From NCBI GenBank assembly GCA_903870815.1, contig CAIQEI010000019.1:1-32263 (forward strand): a stretch of 32,263 nt of DNA. Reading direction: 5' to 3'. The notes under the pieces are model-generated. The model worked only from the letters and a program-made list of their open reading frames with translations, was not told the DNA's origin and did no database searches. Made by a program: the position numbers and the translations under genes. Shown here piece by piece: positions 16,062 to 24,577 of this stretch (positions within the stretch are counted from its first letter, which is position 1; the number at the start of each line of letters is the position of its first letter). This DNA comes from an uncultured Verrucomicrobia subdivision 3 bacterium. GTDB taxonomy: Bacteria > Verrucomicrobiota > Verrucomicrobiia > Limisphaerales > UBA11358.

Positions 16062-18314
16062 TCACTGCGGCGGCTGGGCCGGGGTCGTGGGCGGCTGCGC
16101 GTCCAGATCGTTCAGCTTTTGGTTTAGGGCGGCGCGGGCCTTGTCCTGATCGGCTGGATCGGCCGGCGCAGTATCGCCAGAGGGCGGGGCGGATTCAAAA
16201 TTACCGGCGGGTGCGTTTGTTTCCAGGCTGGCATCCGACTTCATGTTGAAAAAGCCATCACCGTAAAAGCTGTTCGTGCCGCCGTGCATTTCTTTTTTGC
16301 GTTCGGCCTCGATGAGCTTGCGCTCGTCGGCGGCATCGCCGGCGAAAGCAGCGGAGATACCCGGCAGGCGCCGGCCTTCTTTGATCGTCTGGGCGGCCGC
16401 GATCTCGGGCGTCTTCAGCACGGTGGGGCGCATAAGCACCATGAGTTCGGTGCGATCCTTGGAGTTATCCGTGCTGCGGAACAGCCAGCCCAGAAGCGGG
16501 ATGTCCATGAGGATGGGCACGCCGGATACGGCGTGGGATTTTTGGGTGCGGACAAACCCGCCGAGGATGACGGTGTCGCGGTTTTTCACGGCGATCTCGC
16601 TGTTCAAGGTGCGTTTGATGGTGTTCGGCACATTGTTGCCGTCAATCGAGGTGTAGCCGCTGATCTCATCAATTTCCTGGGCGACATCCATGACGACCAA
16701 GCCGTCCGGGTTGATGAAGGGGGTCACGTCCAACTCCACGCCGACGGACAACTGCGAGTAAGAGGAACCGCCGTAGCCGCCGTTGATGCTGTTGTTGTAG
16801 GTGCTGTTGACGTAGGGCACGGTCTGGCCGACGAAAAACTGCGCGGGCTTGGCCTGCGAGGTCTGGATGCGCGGGCGCTGGAGGATGTTGGCGTTATTGT
16901 CCGTTTCCGCCGCCTTGACCGCAATGTCCCAAGTGTCACCAATGCTGCCGAAATAACTGAAACCACCCGCTAGAGCGTTAGTAGGCAAAGTAGCAGCGAG
17001 GCTGTTGGACATGGATCTCTGTATGACGGACAAAAATGAGGAACCGCCGCCATTTAGTGCAGCGCCGCCGCCGGTGACGTTGGAGTTGTTGAATTGTTGC
17101 GGTTTTTGCACCGCCGAGACGCCGGCGGACAAGGTTTTGCCGATGGCAACATCCATGATGATGGACTCGATCAGCACCTGGGCCAGCAGCACGTCGAGCT
17201 GGCTGATGACATGTTTGATGTTCTCCATGTCCTGGCGCGTGGCGAAGACGAGGAGCGAATTACTGCGCTGGTCGGCAATAATCTTGGTCTGGCCGAACAA
17301 TTGGATCTGGTCCTGGCCGCCCGCGGGCCCGGCCCCGGAGGCGCGGCTGACGATGGCGGCCAAGCGCTGCTGGAACGTCGAGCCGCCGCTCGGCGTGCCG
17401 TTGGGGCTGGCGACGCCGCCCGCCGGACGCGGCTGGCCACCATACGTCGAGGAGTTGCCGCCCCCCAAACCACCCATGCCACCCGTGCCGCCGGAGGTAC
17501 CCAGACCGTTGCCGCTGGAGCCGCCGCGCAAGCCGTTGATGGGCGCGGAACTGCTGCTACTGCCAAAGCTTACCGTGGAGCCGCCGCTGCCGCCAAGGCT
17601 GTTCAACGCGCTGGCGATGTCCGCCGCCTCCGCGTAGCGGATCGGGATGACCTCGGAGATGTATTCCGCCGGCACGCTCACGTCCACCCGCTCGATCATC
17701 TCCAGCATGCGCTTGACATTTTCCGCGTAGTCGCGGATGACGAGAATGCCGTTGCTGTCCAGCGGAATGATCGAGTTCAGTTTAGCAAACGGCGTGATGA
17801 CAGGCACCATCTCGGTGGGTTTCAAATATTTCAACTGCACGATGTGGGTCTGGTAGGTGCCCAGCACCGGCAGATTGGCGGCGGTGTTGGTGTCAACCGC
17901 CCCGCCGGCACCCGCCGCATCAGTGGAGGGCAGCACCTTTACAAACTTGTCGCCGATATTCACCACGGCAATGCCGTTAATCGCCAGCACCGCCTGCAAA
18001 GCCTCAATGGCTTCGCTTTTGGTCAGCGGGGTCAATGTCTTCAACACAATTGGCCCGCCGGGCAGGCTGGCCGGACGCAGCAAGGTCCGCCCCACATACT
18101 TCGAATAGATTTCGAGAACCTGATTCAAATCAACGCTTTGAAAATCAATCCCGCCGGCGGGAATCATCTCCTCGGCCGGCGCGGGAGCCGGGGCCGCCGG
18201 GGCGGGTTGCGGGAAAAGCGGCTGGGAGCGCGGCGGGCCGTTCAGCGGCGGAGTTTGCGCCCCTAATTCAAGACCGGTGAGGGCCAGGGTGAGTGCGAAC
18301 AGGATGGTTTTCAT
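16062..18314 (-). CDS. gspD: Type II secretion system secretin GspD
   Basis: The secretin forms the outer-membrane channel of type II secretion. The protein has 750 residues: signal peptide 1-19 (cut likely after GAQ), a Pro/Ala-rich linker 20-50, and an N0-like domain about 52-130. N1 lies about 150-215 and N2 begins about 220. It is interrupted by a Gly/Ser-rich stretch of about 70 residues (240-312). N3 is about 335-378 and the secretin domain about 380-650. Near its end, VPILMDIPLLGWLFRSTDNS and KDRTELMVLMRPTVLKT are the conserved gate and lip motifs. About 95 further residues form a tail rich in Ala, Pro and Asp. It overlaps the preceding gene (ATGA). No pilotin motif is evident. A type IV pilus secretin (PilQ) is less likely since no AMIN domain is seen. 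Confidence 0.92.
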   Translation of the reverse strand: MKTILFALTLALTGLELGAQTPPLNGPPRSQPLFPQPAPAAPAPAPAEEMIPAGGIDFQSVDLNQVLEIYSKYVGRTLLRPASLPGGPIVLKTLTPLTKSEAIEALQAVLAINGIAVVNIGDKFVKVLPSTDAAGAGGAVDTNTAANLPVLGTYQTHIVQLKYLKPTEMVPVITPFAKLNSIIPLDSNGILVIRDYAENVKRMLEMIERVDVSVPAEYISEVIPIRYAEAADIASALNSLGGSGGSTVSFGSSSSSAPINGLRGGSSGNGLGTSGGTGGMGGLGGGNSSTYGGQPRPAGGVASPNGTPSGGSTFQQRLAAIVSRASGAGPAGGQDQIQLFGQTKIIADQRSNSLLVFATRQDMENIKHVISQLDVLLAQVLIESIIMDVAIGKTLSAGVSAVQKPQQFNNSNVTGGGAALNGGGSSFLSVIQRSMSNSLAATLPTNALAGGFSYFGSIGDTWDIAVKAAETDNNANILQRPRIQTSQAKPAQFFVGQTVPYVNSTYNNSINGGYGGSSYSQLSVGVELDVTPFINPDGLVVMDVAQEIDEISGYTSIDGNNVPNTIKRTLNSEIAVKNRDTVILGGFVRTQKSHAVSGVPILMDIPLLGWLFRSTDNSKDRTELMVLMRPTVLKTPEIAAAQTIKEGRRLPGISAAFAGDAADERKLIEAERKKEMHGGTNSFYGDGFFNMKSDASLETNAPAGNFESAPPSGDTAPADPADQDKARAALNQKLNDLDAQPPTTPAQPPQ

Positions 18315-18886
18315 TTTGCCTTTGCGGTTGGATTTTTGGCGGCGGGCAGCGGATTTTTCTGGTAGCTGGCCACGAGCCGGATGTTGGCGATGAGGCGCTG
18401 GTGCGGCGGATCGGGCTGTAATTCCAGGTCACGCACCCGGATCATCGAGGCGCCGGAACCAAGCTTGTAAAGAAAATCCACGAGCTGATCCTCGGTGGCG
18501 AGGACGTTGATGTTCTCGATCTGCTCGACGAAAAAGGCATCGCTCGTGTGCGTGAGCTGGCGCGAGGTATTCTGGAGTTGCACGCCGCTCTGGTTGGACT
18601 GCGTCTGGATGGTGCGCATGAAATTGATGCCCTGGTCCTCGGGCGCAACGAATTCACCCTCGCTCTCGAATTTCCCCAAGTCCACCTTGAGCGCCGGGAT
18701 CTGCCCCACCGCCGTCTGATACAGTTTCAGCTTGCGGTGGGCTTCGTCCAGCCGGCCCCGCAGATTGCCCCAGTCCGAAAAGTGCGGCCAGATGAACACC
18801 GCGTTCAGCACCACGACCAACACCACCAGCACGCCGACGACGAGCCGGCGTTCCATGGGGCGCAGTTGGGCGAAATACTTTTTCAT
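18311..18886 (-). CDS. GspM/PilO-like inner-membrane assembly protein
   Basis: This 191-residue protein has a short cytoplasmic start (MKKYFAQLRPMERRL), one membrane helix (about residues 14-32, VVGVLVVLVVVLNAVFIWP) and a periplasmic part. The periplasmic part has a coiled-coil-like stretch (GNLRGRLDEAHRKLKLYQ). It then has a ferredoxin-like fold of the GspM/PilO kind, with FLYKLGSGASMIRVRDLELQ as the recognisable segment. Proteins of this type bridge the inner-membrane platform and the secretin. It overlaps both neighbours by 4 bases (ATGA at each junction), giving a coupled order GspL-like, GspM-like, GspD. Sequence identity in this family is low, so the assignment leans on topology and order. 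Confidence 0.78.
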   Translation of the reverse strand: MKKYFAQLRPMERRLVVGVLVVLVVVLNAVFIWPHFSDWGNLRGRLDEAHRKLKLYQTAVGQIPALKVDLGKFESEGEFVAPEDQGINFMRTIQTQSNQSGVQLQNTSRQLTHTSDAFFVEQIENINVLATEDQLVDFLYKLGSGASMIRVRDLELQPDPPHQRLIANIRLVASYQKNPLPAAKNPTAKAK

Positions 18887-20295
18887 TCAGATTCCGCCTC
18901 CGAGCGCAGGAGTTCCAGGGCGAAACTCCAAGCCACGCTACCGCCCACTTTGCGGTAGACAAGCTGGTCCAAGGGCGTGGAATTGAAGACCGGCTGGCCG
19001 TTCAGCCGGGCCTTGCGGATGCCGTCGTAGAACGCATCGGGATCCGTGATCAAATTGATCTGGTCTGATGTACAGTTGCCGCTCAACGAGATTTTTTTGC
19101 CGTCCGTGAAACTGAACCGCGAGAGGCTGATGCCCAACGGCAGTTCCTGCGCCACCAGCTGCCAGCAGTCCAGCGCGGCGTATTTCAACTGCTGCCGCTC
19201 CTGCAGGACGCCCAGCTGCGCCTTGAGCTGCATCGCGTTGGTGTAGTCGTTGCTGACGCCGGCCACGGCGCCTTCAACGCGGGTGGTGCGGTAGCCCAGC
19301 ACGGCGACCGCGCAAAAATAAATCACCAGATAAACCGCATACGTCGCGCCCGCGTAGGCGAGGCCGCGCAGCCAAAGCCGGTCCACAAACTGCTGGTGGT
19401 ACCGCGCCGTGAATTCAACCGGCAGCAGGTTGGATTTTTCCGACGACGCAGCGCGTTTGGCGGTGCCTGCCGCCAGCGCGGACGGAGCCGGCGGTTCGGA
19501 TACTTGGACCGGCTCGTTCAGGGCCGCGCGCAATATATTTTCCCATTCCGTCGCGTTCACGGGGTCGGCGACGAGATGCCATTGCGGCGGCGCGGTCAGC
19601 CAGCCTTCGATTTCGCCCGACCAGGCGAGGTGGGCGAGCTGGTTCTTCAATTCCTGAGCGCGGTCGCCGGCGGGCGGCAGGGTGACAAAACTCAAATTTC
19701 GCAGCACGCCGCCAAACCACCACGCCACCAGCGCCGCACTTTGGCCGCCCAGCGACAGCGGAAACAGCCACGCGCCGTCTTCCGTTGGCGCGACGGCGGC
19801 CAGTTGGTCGAGCATGGGAGTCTCCAGCCGGTCGGCGAGAAATCCTTCGCGCTCCAGCCGGCCGAGAAATTCCTCAACCACGCTGCGCCCGGCGATGACC
19901 ACGACCACCGTCTGCAGGCTCTCCGGCGCGTGATCACCCCTGGCCGGAGCGGTGTGCGTGCCGAGGACGTGCATCGTCCAGACGATTTGCGTCACCGGCA
20001 GCGGCGAAAACTTTTCCAGCTGCAACTCCACCATCGCCAGCGTCTCCTCGAAATTGCTCGCCGGCAGCTCGACGACGCGCAGGAAGACGTTTTCCGCCGG
20101 CAGCCACGCGATGTTCAGCTTGGGCTGCCACAGCGAGGACCAATTTTTTGCGATGCCCTTGGCCGGCAATTTATCCGTGTGCGCCACGCGCTGCTCGCGG
20201 TCGAGCACGAAGCCGCCGCCCTTCGCGTCGAACTGCCAGACGCGTTTCGCGTCCGGGGCGACGTGCAGGATGTTGCAGGAGTTCCAGCGGGCCAT
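18883..20295 (-). CDS. GspL-like (PilM-PilN fused) inner-membrane assembly protein
   Basis: This 470-residue protein has a cytoplasmic actin-like domain at about residues 1-240 (PilM/GspL type). Visible segments are IAWLPAENVFLRVVELPA, ETLAMVELQLEKFSPLP and VVVVIAGRSVVEEFLGRLE. A linker rich in Ala and Pro follows. One membrane helix lies at about 310-335, and a coiled stretch at about 350-375. The periplasmic PilN/GspL-type domain (PLGISLSRFSFTDGKKISLS) follows. This combination of cytoplasmic cradle, helix and ferredoxin-like domain is that of GspL, which docks the GspE ATPase to the inner-membrane platform. It is the first of three overlapping genes. The separate gspE lies 113 bases upstream, behind an inverted repeat. 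PilM-PilN fusion is an equivalent description. Confidence 0.8.
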   Translation of the reverse strand: MARWNSCNILHVAPDAKRVWQFDAKGGGFVLDREQRVAHTDKLPAKGIAKNWSSLWQPKLNIAWLPAENVFLRVVELPASNFEETLAMVELQLEKFSPLPVTQIVWTMHVLGTHTAPARGDHAPESLQTVVVVIAGRSVVEEFLGRLEREGFLADRLETPMLDQLAAVAPTEDGAWLFPLSLGGQSAALVAWWFGGVLRNLSFVTLPPAGDRAQELKNQLAHLAWSGEIEGWLTAPPQWHLVADPVNATEWENILRAALNEPVQVSEPPAPSALAAGTAKRAASSEKSNLLPVEFTARYHQQFVDRLWLRGLAYAGATYAVYLVIYFCAVAVLGYRTTRVEGAVAGVSNDYTNAMQLKAQLGVLQERQQLKYAALDCWQLVAQELPLGISLSRFSFTDGKKISLSGNCTSDQINLITDPDAFYDGIRKARLNGQPVFNSTPLDQLVYRKVGGSVAWSFALELLRSEAESE

Positions 20296-20300
20296 TTGAA

Positions 20301-20374
20301 TTTACGATTTACGTTTTACGAGTGCCGATTTGCGATTTAAGCACGCAGCCGAAAATCGGCGCGTAAATCGTAAA
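20301..20374. repeat. Nested inverted repeat, family TTTACGATTTACG
   Basis: The outer arms, TTTACGATTTACG (20301-20313) and its exact reverse complement (20362-20374), are 13 bp. A nested 7-bp pair, GCCGATT (20324-20330) and AATCGGC (20354-20360), lies inside. Related copies are at 26285-26383 and a half copy at about 31071-31094. It separates gspE from the gspL-like gene and would form a long hairpin in the transcript. Confidence 0.85.
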
Positions 20375-20408
20375 TCGCAAATCCTGGATGTTGCGCCTAA
20401 ATGCATTT

Positions 20409-22160
20409 TTAGCGGGCAATAAACTGCGTCTTGTCCTCGCCGCCGCTCAGGGCGTCCATGTGCTCCTCCATCTGCGTCACGCGCAGGACTTCCTCGATGG
20501 TGGTGGTGCCGGCCTTGACCTTGTTCCAGCCGTCGGTGCGGAGCGTGCGCATCCCGTTCTCAATGGCACGCTGGGCGATGGTTGAGGCGTTGGCGCGGTT
20601 CATGATGAGCGGCCGCAGCGCCTCCGTGACGATGAGCAGTTCATAAATGCCTTTGCGACCCTGATAGCCCTGCTGGCGGCAATGCTCGCAGCCCGCACCG
20701 CGCCAGATTTTTGCCGTCTCGATGTCCGCCTCCGGAAAGCCGATTTTCCGCAGGTAATCGTGGTCCACCTTATGTTCCGTCTTGCAATGCGGGCAGATCG
20801 TACGGACGAGCCGCTGCGCCTGCACGGCTTCGACGGATGAGGCGATGAGGAAAGGTTCGATGCCCATGTCCGTCAAGCGAGTGAACGCGCTCGGGGCATC
20901 GTTGGTGTGCAGGGTGGAAAACACCAAATGCCCGGTCAGCGAGGCGCGGATGGCAATATCCGCCGTCTCCTGGTCGCGGATTTCCCCGACCATCACAACA
21001 TTCGGGTCCTGGCGCAAAATGTGGCGCAGCCCCATCGCAAAAGTCAGCCCAATGTCGGACCGCACGGCGATCTGGTTGATGCCCTTGAGTTCGTATTCCA
21101 CCGGTTCCTCAATCGTGATGATGCGCTTGTGAACGGAATTGATCGCCGAAAGGAAAGCGTAGAGGGACGTGGATTTGCCGGAGCCGGTCGGCCCGGTCAC
21201 GAGGAAAATGCCGTGCGGCTTAATGATGATGTCGCGAATGGCGTCCTCCTCCAGCTTGGAAAAGCCGAGCTTGTCCAGCGACAGGAAAATTTTCCCGCGG
21301 GTCAGCAAGCGGAGGGAAACCGATTCGCCGTAAACCGTCGGCACGGTGGAGACGCGGATGTCGATTTCCTCGCCCTTGATGCGGACGTTGATGCGGCCGT
21401 CCTGCGGCAGGCGTTTCTCGGAAATGTTCATGCCGCTCATCACCTTGATGCGCGAGATGATGGCGGATTGAAAACGCTTCAACTGCGGCGGCAGCGGAAT
21501 CTGGTGCAGGATGCCGTCGATGCGGTTGCGGATGCGCAGCTCGTCCTCCTGCGGTTCGAAATGAATATCTGTCGCCCGGTCCTTGAACGCCTCCCAGATA
21601 ATTTGGTTCACGAACTTGATGACGCTGGCCTCTTGGTCGCCCTCGGTGATTTCCTTATCGTAGGCGAGTTCCAGCTCCATCGGCTCGCCCTCGCCCATTT
21701 CGTCCAGCGTCTCGGCGCCGACGCCATAATATTTTTTAAGCGCCTTCTCGATTTCGCCGCGGGTCGCCAGCGCGAAGCTCACCGGCATCTTAACGTCGAA
21801 CCGGACGGCATTCATCATTGCCGCATCAAACGGGTCACTGACGGCGATCTGCAAAACGCCGTTGTTGACGGCTACGGGCAGGACGAAATATTGAAAGGCG
21901 ATTTTCGTGGAAAGTTTGCCGCGCACCTCGTTCTCGACCGTGAGCTTCGGCAGGTCGAGATACGGCCAGCCGAGCGCGGCCGCGAGCTTTTGGATGAAGA
22001 CGTCCTCGGCCACGCCGCGTTCGCGCGCCACAAACGTGAGCAGCGACTCGGCGGAACCGGCTTCGGCGGCGGCGCGCCACGACTTGCGCCAGTCGTCGAA
22101 CTGCGCCGGTGACGCTTCCGCGACCGTCGCGACGAGATTTCTAACGGGACTAAAGGCCAT
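20409..22160 (-). CDS. gspE: Type II secretion ATPase GspE
   Basis: This 583-residue cytoplasmic ATPase drives pseudopilus assembly. The N-terminal domain (residues about 10-150) is of the MshEN/GspE type, with FIQKLAAALGWPYLDLPKLT. The core holds Walker A GPTGSGKST at about residues 328-336, the Asp box ITIEEPVEYEL, Walker B MVGEIRDQETADIA and the His box GHLVFSTLHTNDA. The tetracysteine zinc site is CPHC followed by CEHC, as in GspE and PilB. All catalytic motifs are intact. ATG 22160 has no clear Shine-Dalgarno. Its partner genes gspL-like, gspM-like and gspD follow after a repeat; gspF and the major pseudopilin are not in the window. PilB cannot be fully excluded, but the neighbours favour type II secretion. 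Confidence 0.93.
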   Translation of the reverse strand: MAFSPVRNLVATVAEASPAQFDDWRKSWRAAAEAGSAESLLTFVARERGVAEDVFIQKLAAALGWPYLDLPKLTVENEVRGKLSTKIAFQYFVLPVAVNNGVLQIAVSDPFDAAMMNAVRFDVKMPVSFALATRGEIEKALKKYYGVGAETLDEMGEGEPMELELAYDKEITEGDQEASVIKFVNQIIWEAFKDRATDIHFEPQEDELRIRNRIDGILHQIPLPPQLKRFQSAIISRIKVMSGMNISEKRLPQDGRINVRIKGEEIDIRVSTVPTVYGESVSLRLLTRGKIFLSLDKLGFSKLEEDAIRDIIIKPHGIFLVTGPTGSGKSTSLYAFLSAINSVHKRIITIEEPVEYELKGINQIAVRSDIGLTFAMGLRHILRQDPNVVMVGEIRDQETADIAIRASLTGHLVFSTLHTNDAPSAFTRLTDMGIEPFLIASSVEAVQAQRLVRTICPHCKTEHKVDHDYLRKIGFPEADIETAKIWRGAGCEHCRQQGYQGRKGIYELLIVTEALRPLIMNRANASTIAQRAIENGMRTLRTDGWNKVKAGTTTIEEVLRVTQMEEHMDALSGGEDKTQFIAR

Positions 22161-22198
22161 TCAGGTACAAATTGAACAATCCGAGCCGCGAAAAGTTG

Positions 22199-22226
22199 CA
22201 GATATTCTCATATTTTACAAACTCAA
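22199..22226 (-). promoter_or_regulatory. Possible promoter of gspE
   Basis: On the minus strand TTGAGT (22226-22221) and TATCTG (22204-22199) are 16 bases apart in a locally AT-rich stretch. They lie about 40-65 bases before the gspE ATG. Both boxes are only partial matches. Confidence 0.3.
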
Positions 22227-22298
22227 AGCGCGGTCAGCCCGGTTCGAAACCCGGCAAAATCCTTTAATTCCGGCCGGTTTTGGTTTATCCGTGTCGAC

Positions 22299-23132
22299 GT
22301 GAAACAATTCGCCACCATCACCGTTATTGGGCGCGACAAGACCGGCGTCATCGCCCGCGTCACGAATTTTCTCTTTGAACAACACGCCAACATCGAGGCG
22401 CTGGAGGAACAGGTCACACGCGGACAGTTTAGCATGACGCTCCAGGCGTCCTGGAAACAGGGCGCGCTAAAGACCGACGGGCTTCGCGCCGGCCTCGACG
22501 GGCTGGCCCGGTTGCTCGGCATGGAAATCAAACTGCGCCTGACCGACCCCCGCCGCCGCCAGCGTTTTGCGATCCTGGTCACCAAGGAGACGCACTGTTT
22601 CGACGCGCTGCTGGCCGCTAATTTGCCGGCGGAACCCGCGCTCGTCATCAGCAATCACGCCGACTTTGCCTCACGCGTCCGGAAACACAAGCTGCCGTTC
22701 GTCCATCTTGACTGGCATGATCGCGCAAAATCCGAAAACGCCGCGCTGCAACTTCTGGAGTCGCGAGAGATTGATTTCATCGTGCTGGCGCGATTCATGA
22801 AAATCTTGTCGCCCAATTTCGTTTGGCGGCACAAGAACAAGATCATCAACATCCATCCCTCGTTGCTTCCAAGCTTCCCCGGTCCGCAGGCTTACCGGCA
22901 GGCCTATGAAAGCGGGGTAAAAATCGCCGGCGTAACCGCGCACTTTGTGTCCATGCGGCTGGACGAAGGCCCGATCATCGCGCAAGGCTCTTTTGCCATC
23001 AAGCCCGGCATGGAACTGAAGGAGATTATCGCTGCCGGCCAGAAAGAGGAAGCCAAGGTGCTGGTCAAAGCGGTAAAACTCTACCTCGGCAAACGGCTGG
23101 ATGTATATTGGGGCATCGTGCGGGAAGTTTAG
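22299..23132 (+). CDS. purU: Formyltetrahydrofolate deformylase PurU
   Basis: PurU hydrolyses 10-formyl-tetrahydrofolate to formate and tetrahydrofolate, balancing one-carbon pools and supplying formate for purine synthesis. The 277-residue protein has an N-terminal ACT regulatory domain (about residues 3-75; ATITVIGRDKTGVIARVTNF). The formyltransferase-fold catalytic domain (about 85-270) follows. The active-site segment INIHPSLLPSFPG has the Asn and His, and RLDEGPIIAQGSF has the catalytic Asp. The start is GTG 22299 (KQFATITV follows at once), as the upstream sequence lacks a better start. The stop is TAG. It is divergent from gspE and about 200 bases ahead of mqnE, with no sign of shared function with either. 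Confidence 0.94.
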   Translation: MKQFATITVIGRDKTGVIARVTNFLFEQHANIEALEEQVTRGQFSMTLQASWKQGALKTDGLRAGLDGLARLLGMEIKLRLTDPRRRQRFAILVTKETHCFDALLAANLPAEPALVISNHADFASRVRKHKLPFVHLDWHDRAKSENAALQLLESREIDFIVLARFMKILSPNFVWRHKNKIINIHPSLLPSFPGPQAYRQAYESGVKIAGVTAHFVSMRLDEGPIIAQGSFAIKPGMELKEIIAAGQKEEAKVLVKAVKLYLGKRLDVYWGIVREV

Positions 23133-23193
23133 CAAAGGAAAATCGGAGCGTCACGGGCCGGGAGCGGTAATTATGATTCCGGCTTCTGCCTAA

Positions 23194-23208
23194 ACTACAA
23201 ACTGTAGT
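23194..23208. promoter_or_regulatory. Dyad ACTACAAACTGTAGT, BlaI/MecI-like
   Basis: A perfect 15-base dyad, ACTAC-AAACT-GTAGT, sits in the purU-mqnE gap, 128 bases before the mqnE start. TACA..TGTA half-sites are typical of BlaI/MecI/CopY repressors, though those usually have two bases between them, not three. No such repressor is in the window. It could also be a small RNA hairpin. Confidence 0.35.
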
Positions 23209-23336
23209 CAAATTTGCCCGGCCGGTACCACGGTGAAAGCGAGGAAAAATATCGTGCGTTTTATGGGATGGGTAGTTTCCAATTACCACCCAATCTTCAC
23301 TTTCACAAGCCCGCATTTTCTGCTAGATTTGGTGAC

Positions 23337-24509
23337 GTGAATTTTTTCATCCAGCGCAGCGAACTGCGCGACCTTTACGACAAGGTCGTCGCCGGGGAAC
23401 GCATCACCGAGGCCGACGCGCTGAGGCTCCTGGAGACGAAAGAGCTGAACGCCCTCGGGGCCATCGCCGATTTCGTCCGTCAGCGCAAGAACGGCAACCG
23501 CGCCAGCTTCATCATCAACCGCTACATCAACTACTCAAACTACTGCATTCTTTCCTGCCAGTTCTGCTCCTTCGCGCGCAAAAAACGCGACGCCGACGGC
23601 TTCGAGCTGACGATTCCGCAGATCGTTGAGAAGGCGCGCGAGGCGCTCCAACTCGGCATCACCGAGCTGCACATCGTCGGCGGGCTGCACCCGTCGCTGC
23701 CGTTCAGCCATTACACCGACATGCTGAAGGCGCTGAAGGCGCTCGCCCCCGGGCTCCAATTGAAATGTTTCACCGCCATCGAAATTCTCCACCTCGCCTG
23801 GCTCGCCAAAAAATCCGTGCGGGAGACGCTCACCGAATTGAAGGCCGCCGGCCTCGACTCGCTCACCGGCGGCGGCGCGGAAATTTTCCGCAAGGAAGTC
23901 CGCAGCGCCATCGCCAAGGGCAAGGAATCCGCCGAGGAATATCTGGAAGTCCACCGCACCTGGCACCAGCTCGGCCAGCGCAGCACCTGCACGATGCTTT
24001 ACGGCCACGTCGAAACGCTGGCCGACCGCGTGGATCATCTGCGGCAGCTCCGCGCGTTGCAGGACGAGACGCACGGATTCACCGCGCTCATTCCCCTAGC
24101 CTATCAGCCGGAGGACAACGACATCCCCGTTGAACATCCGCCGACCGGCTTTGATTCGCTGCGCACCATTGCCGTGAGCCGCATCTATCTGGACAACTTT
24201 CCGCACATCACCGCGTACTGGGTGGGCCTTGGCCTGAAGCTCGCGCAGGTGGCGCTGAGCTACGGCGCGGACGACATCCACGGCACGATCATCGAGGAGT
24301 ACATCTTCCACATGGCCGGGGCGACCTCGCCGCAATTGCAGACCGAGGCGGACATGATCAAGGCCATCCGCGAAACCGGCCTGACGCCCGTGCAGCGGAA
24401 CACCTTCTACGAGCCGATCAAAGTTCTGGAAAAAGCGCCCGCCGCCGCCGAGCCGCCGGAAAATCCCGCGCATTCAAAAGTGCTGGAAGACAATCTGGCG
24501 ACCGCCTAA
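23337..24509 (+). CDS. mqnE: Aminodeoxyfutalosine synthase MqnE
   Basis: This radical SAM enzyme of the futalosine menaquinone pathway joins 3-[(1-carboxyvinyl)oxy]benzoate with the SAM-derived adenosyl radical to give aminodeoxyfutalosine. From GTG 23337 it has 390 residues. The 4Fe-4S cluster motif is Cys70-x3-Cys74-x2-Cys77 in YCILSCQFCSF. Family segments include HIVGGLHPSLPFSHYTDMLK, CFTAIEIL, TMLYGHVET and ALIPLAYQPEDNDIP. The related MqnC and CofH have a similar fold, but the GGLHP and YGHVET combination fits MqnE best. The frame stays open upstream to 23214 (ATG at 23268); those extra residues look unlike the family. The C-terminal 30 residues are a low-complexity tail. Other men/mqn genes are not in the window. 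Confidence 0.9.
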   Translation: MNFFIQRSELRDLYDKVVAGERITEADALRLLETKELNALGAIADFVRQRKNGNRASFIINRYINYSNYCILSCQFCSFARKKRDADGFELTIPQIVEKAREALQLGITELHIVGGLHPSLPFSHYTDMLKALKALAPGLQLKCFTAIEILHLAWLAKKSVRETLTELKAAGLDSLTGGGAEIFRKEVRSAIAKGKESAEEYLEVHRTWHQLGQRSTCTMLYGHVETLADRVDHLRQLRALQDETHGFTALIPLAYQPEDNDIPVEHPPTGFDSLRTIAVSRIYLDNFPHITAYWVGLGLKLAQVALSYGADDIHGTIIEEYIFHMAGATSPQLQTEADMIKAIRETGLTPVQRNTFYEPIKVLEKAPAAAEPPENPAHSKVLEDNLATA

Positions 24510-24577
24510 TCAACCTCCGTCTTCTGCGGTTGCGCCTGGCGCAGTTGCGGCTTAATTTCGGGCGCGTGTCCAGCCTG

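Noticed and set aside
22228-22252. T-arm-like GGTTCGAAACC suggesting a tRNA
   Set aside because: The flanks do not form acceptor, D or anticodon stems, the T-stem is not fully paired, and no CCA-like end is present.
23214-23336. Longer N-terminus for MqnE
   Set aside because: The 41 extra residues are unlike the family, and the region holds intergenic sequence features. GTG 23337 gives the normal length.
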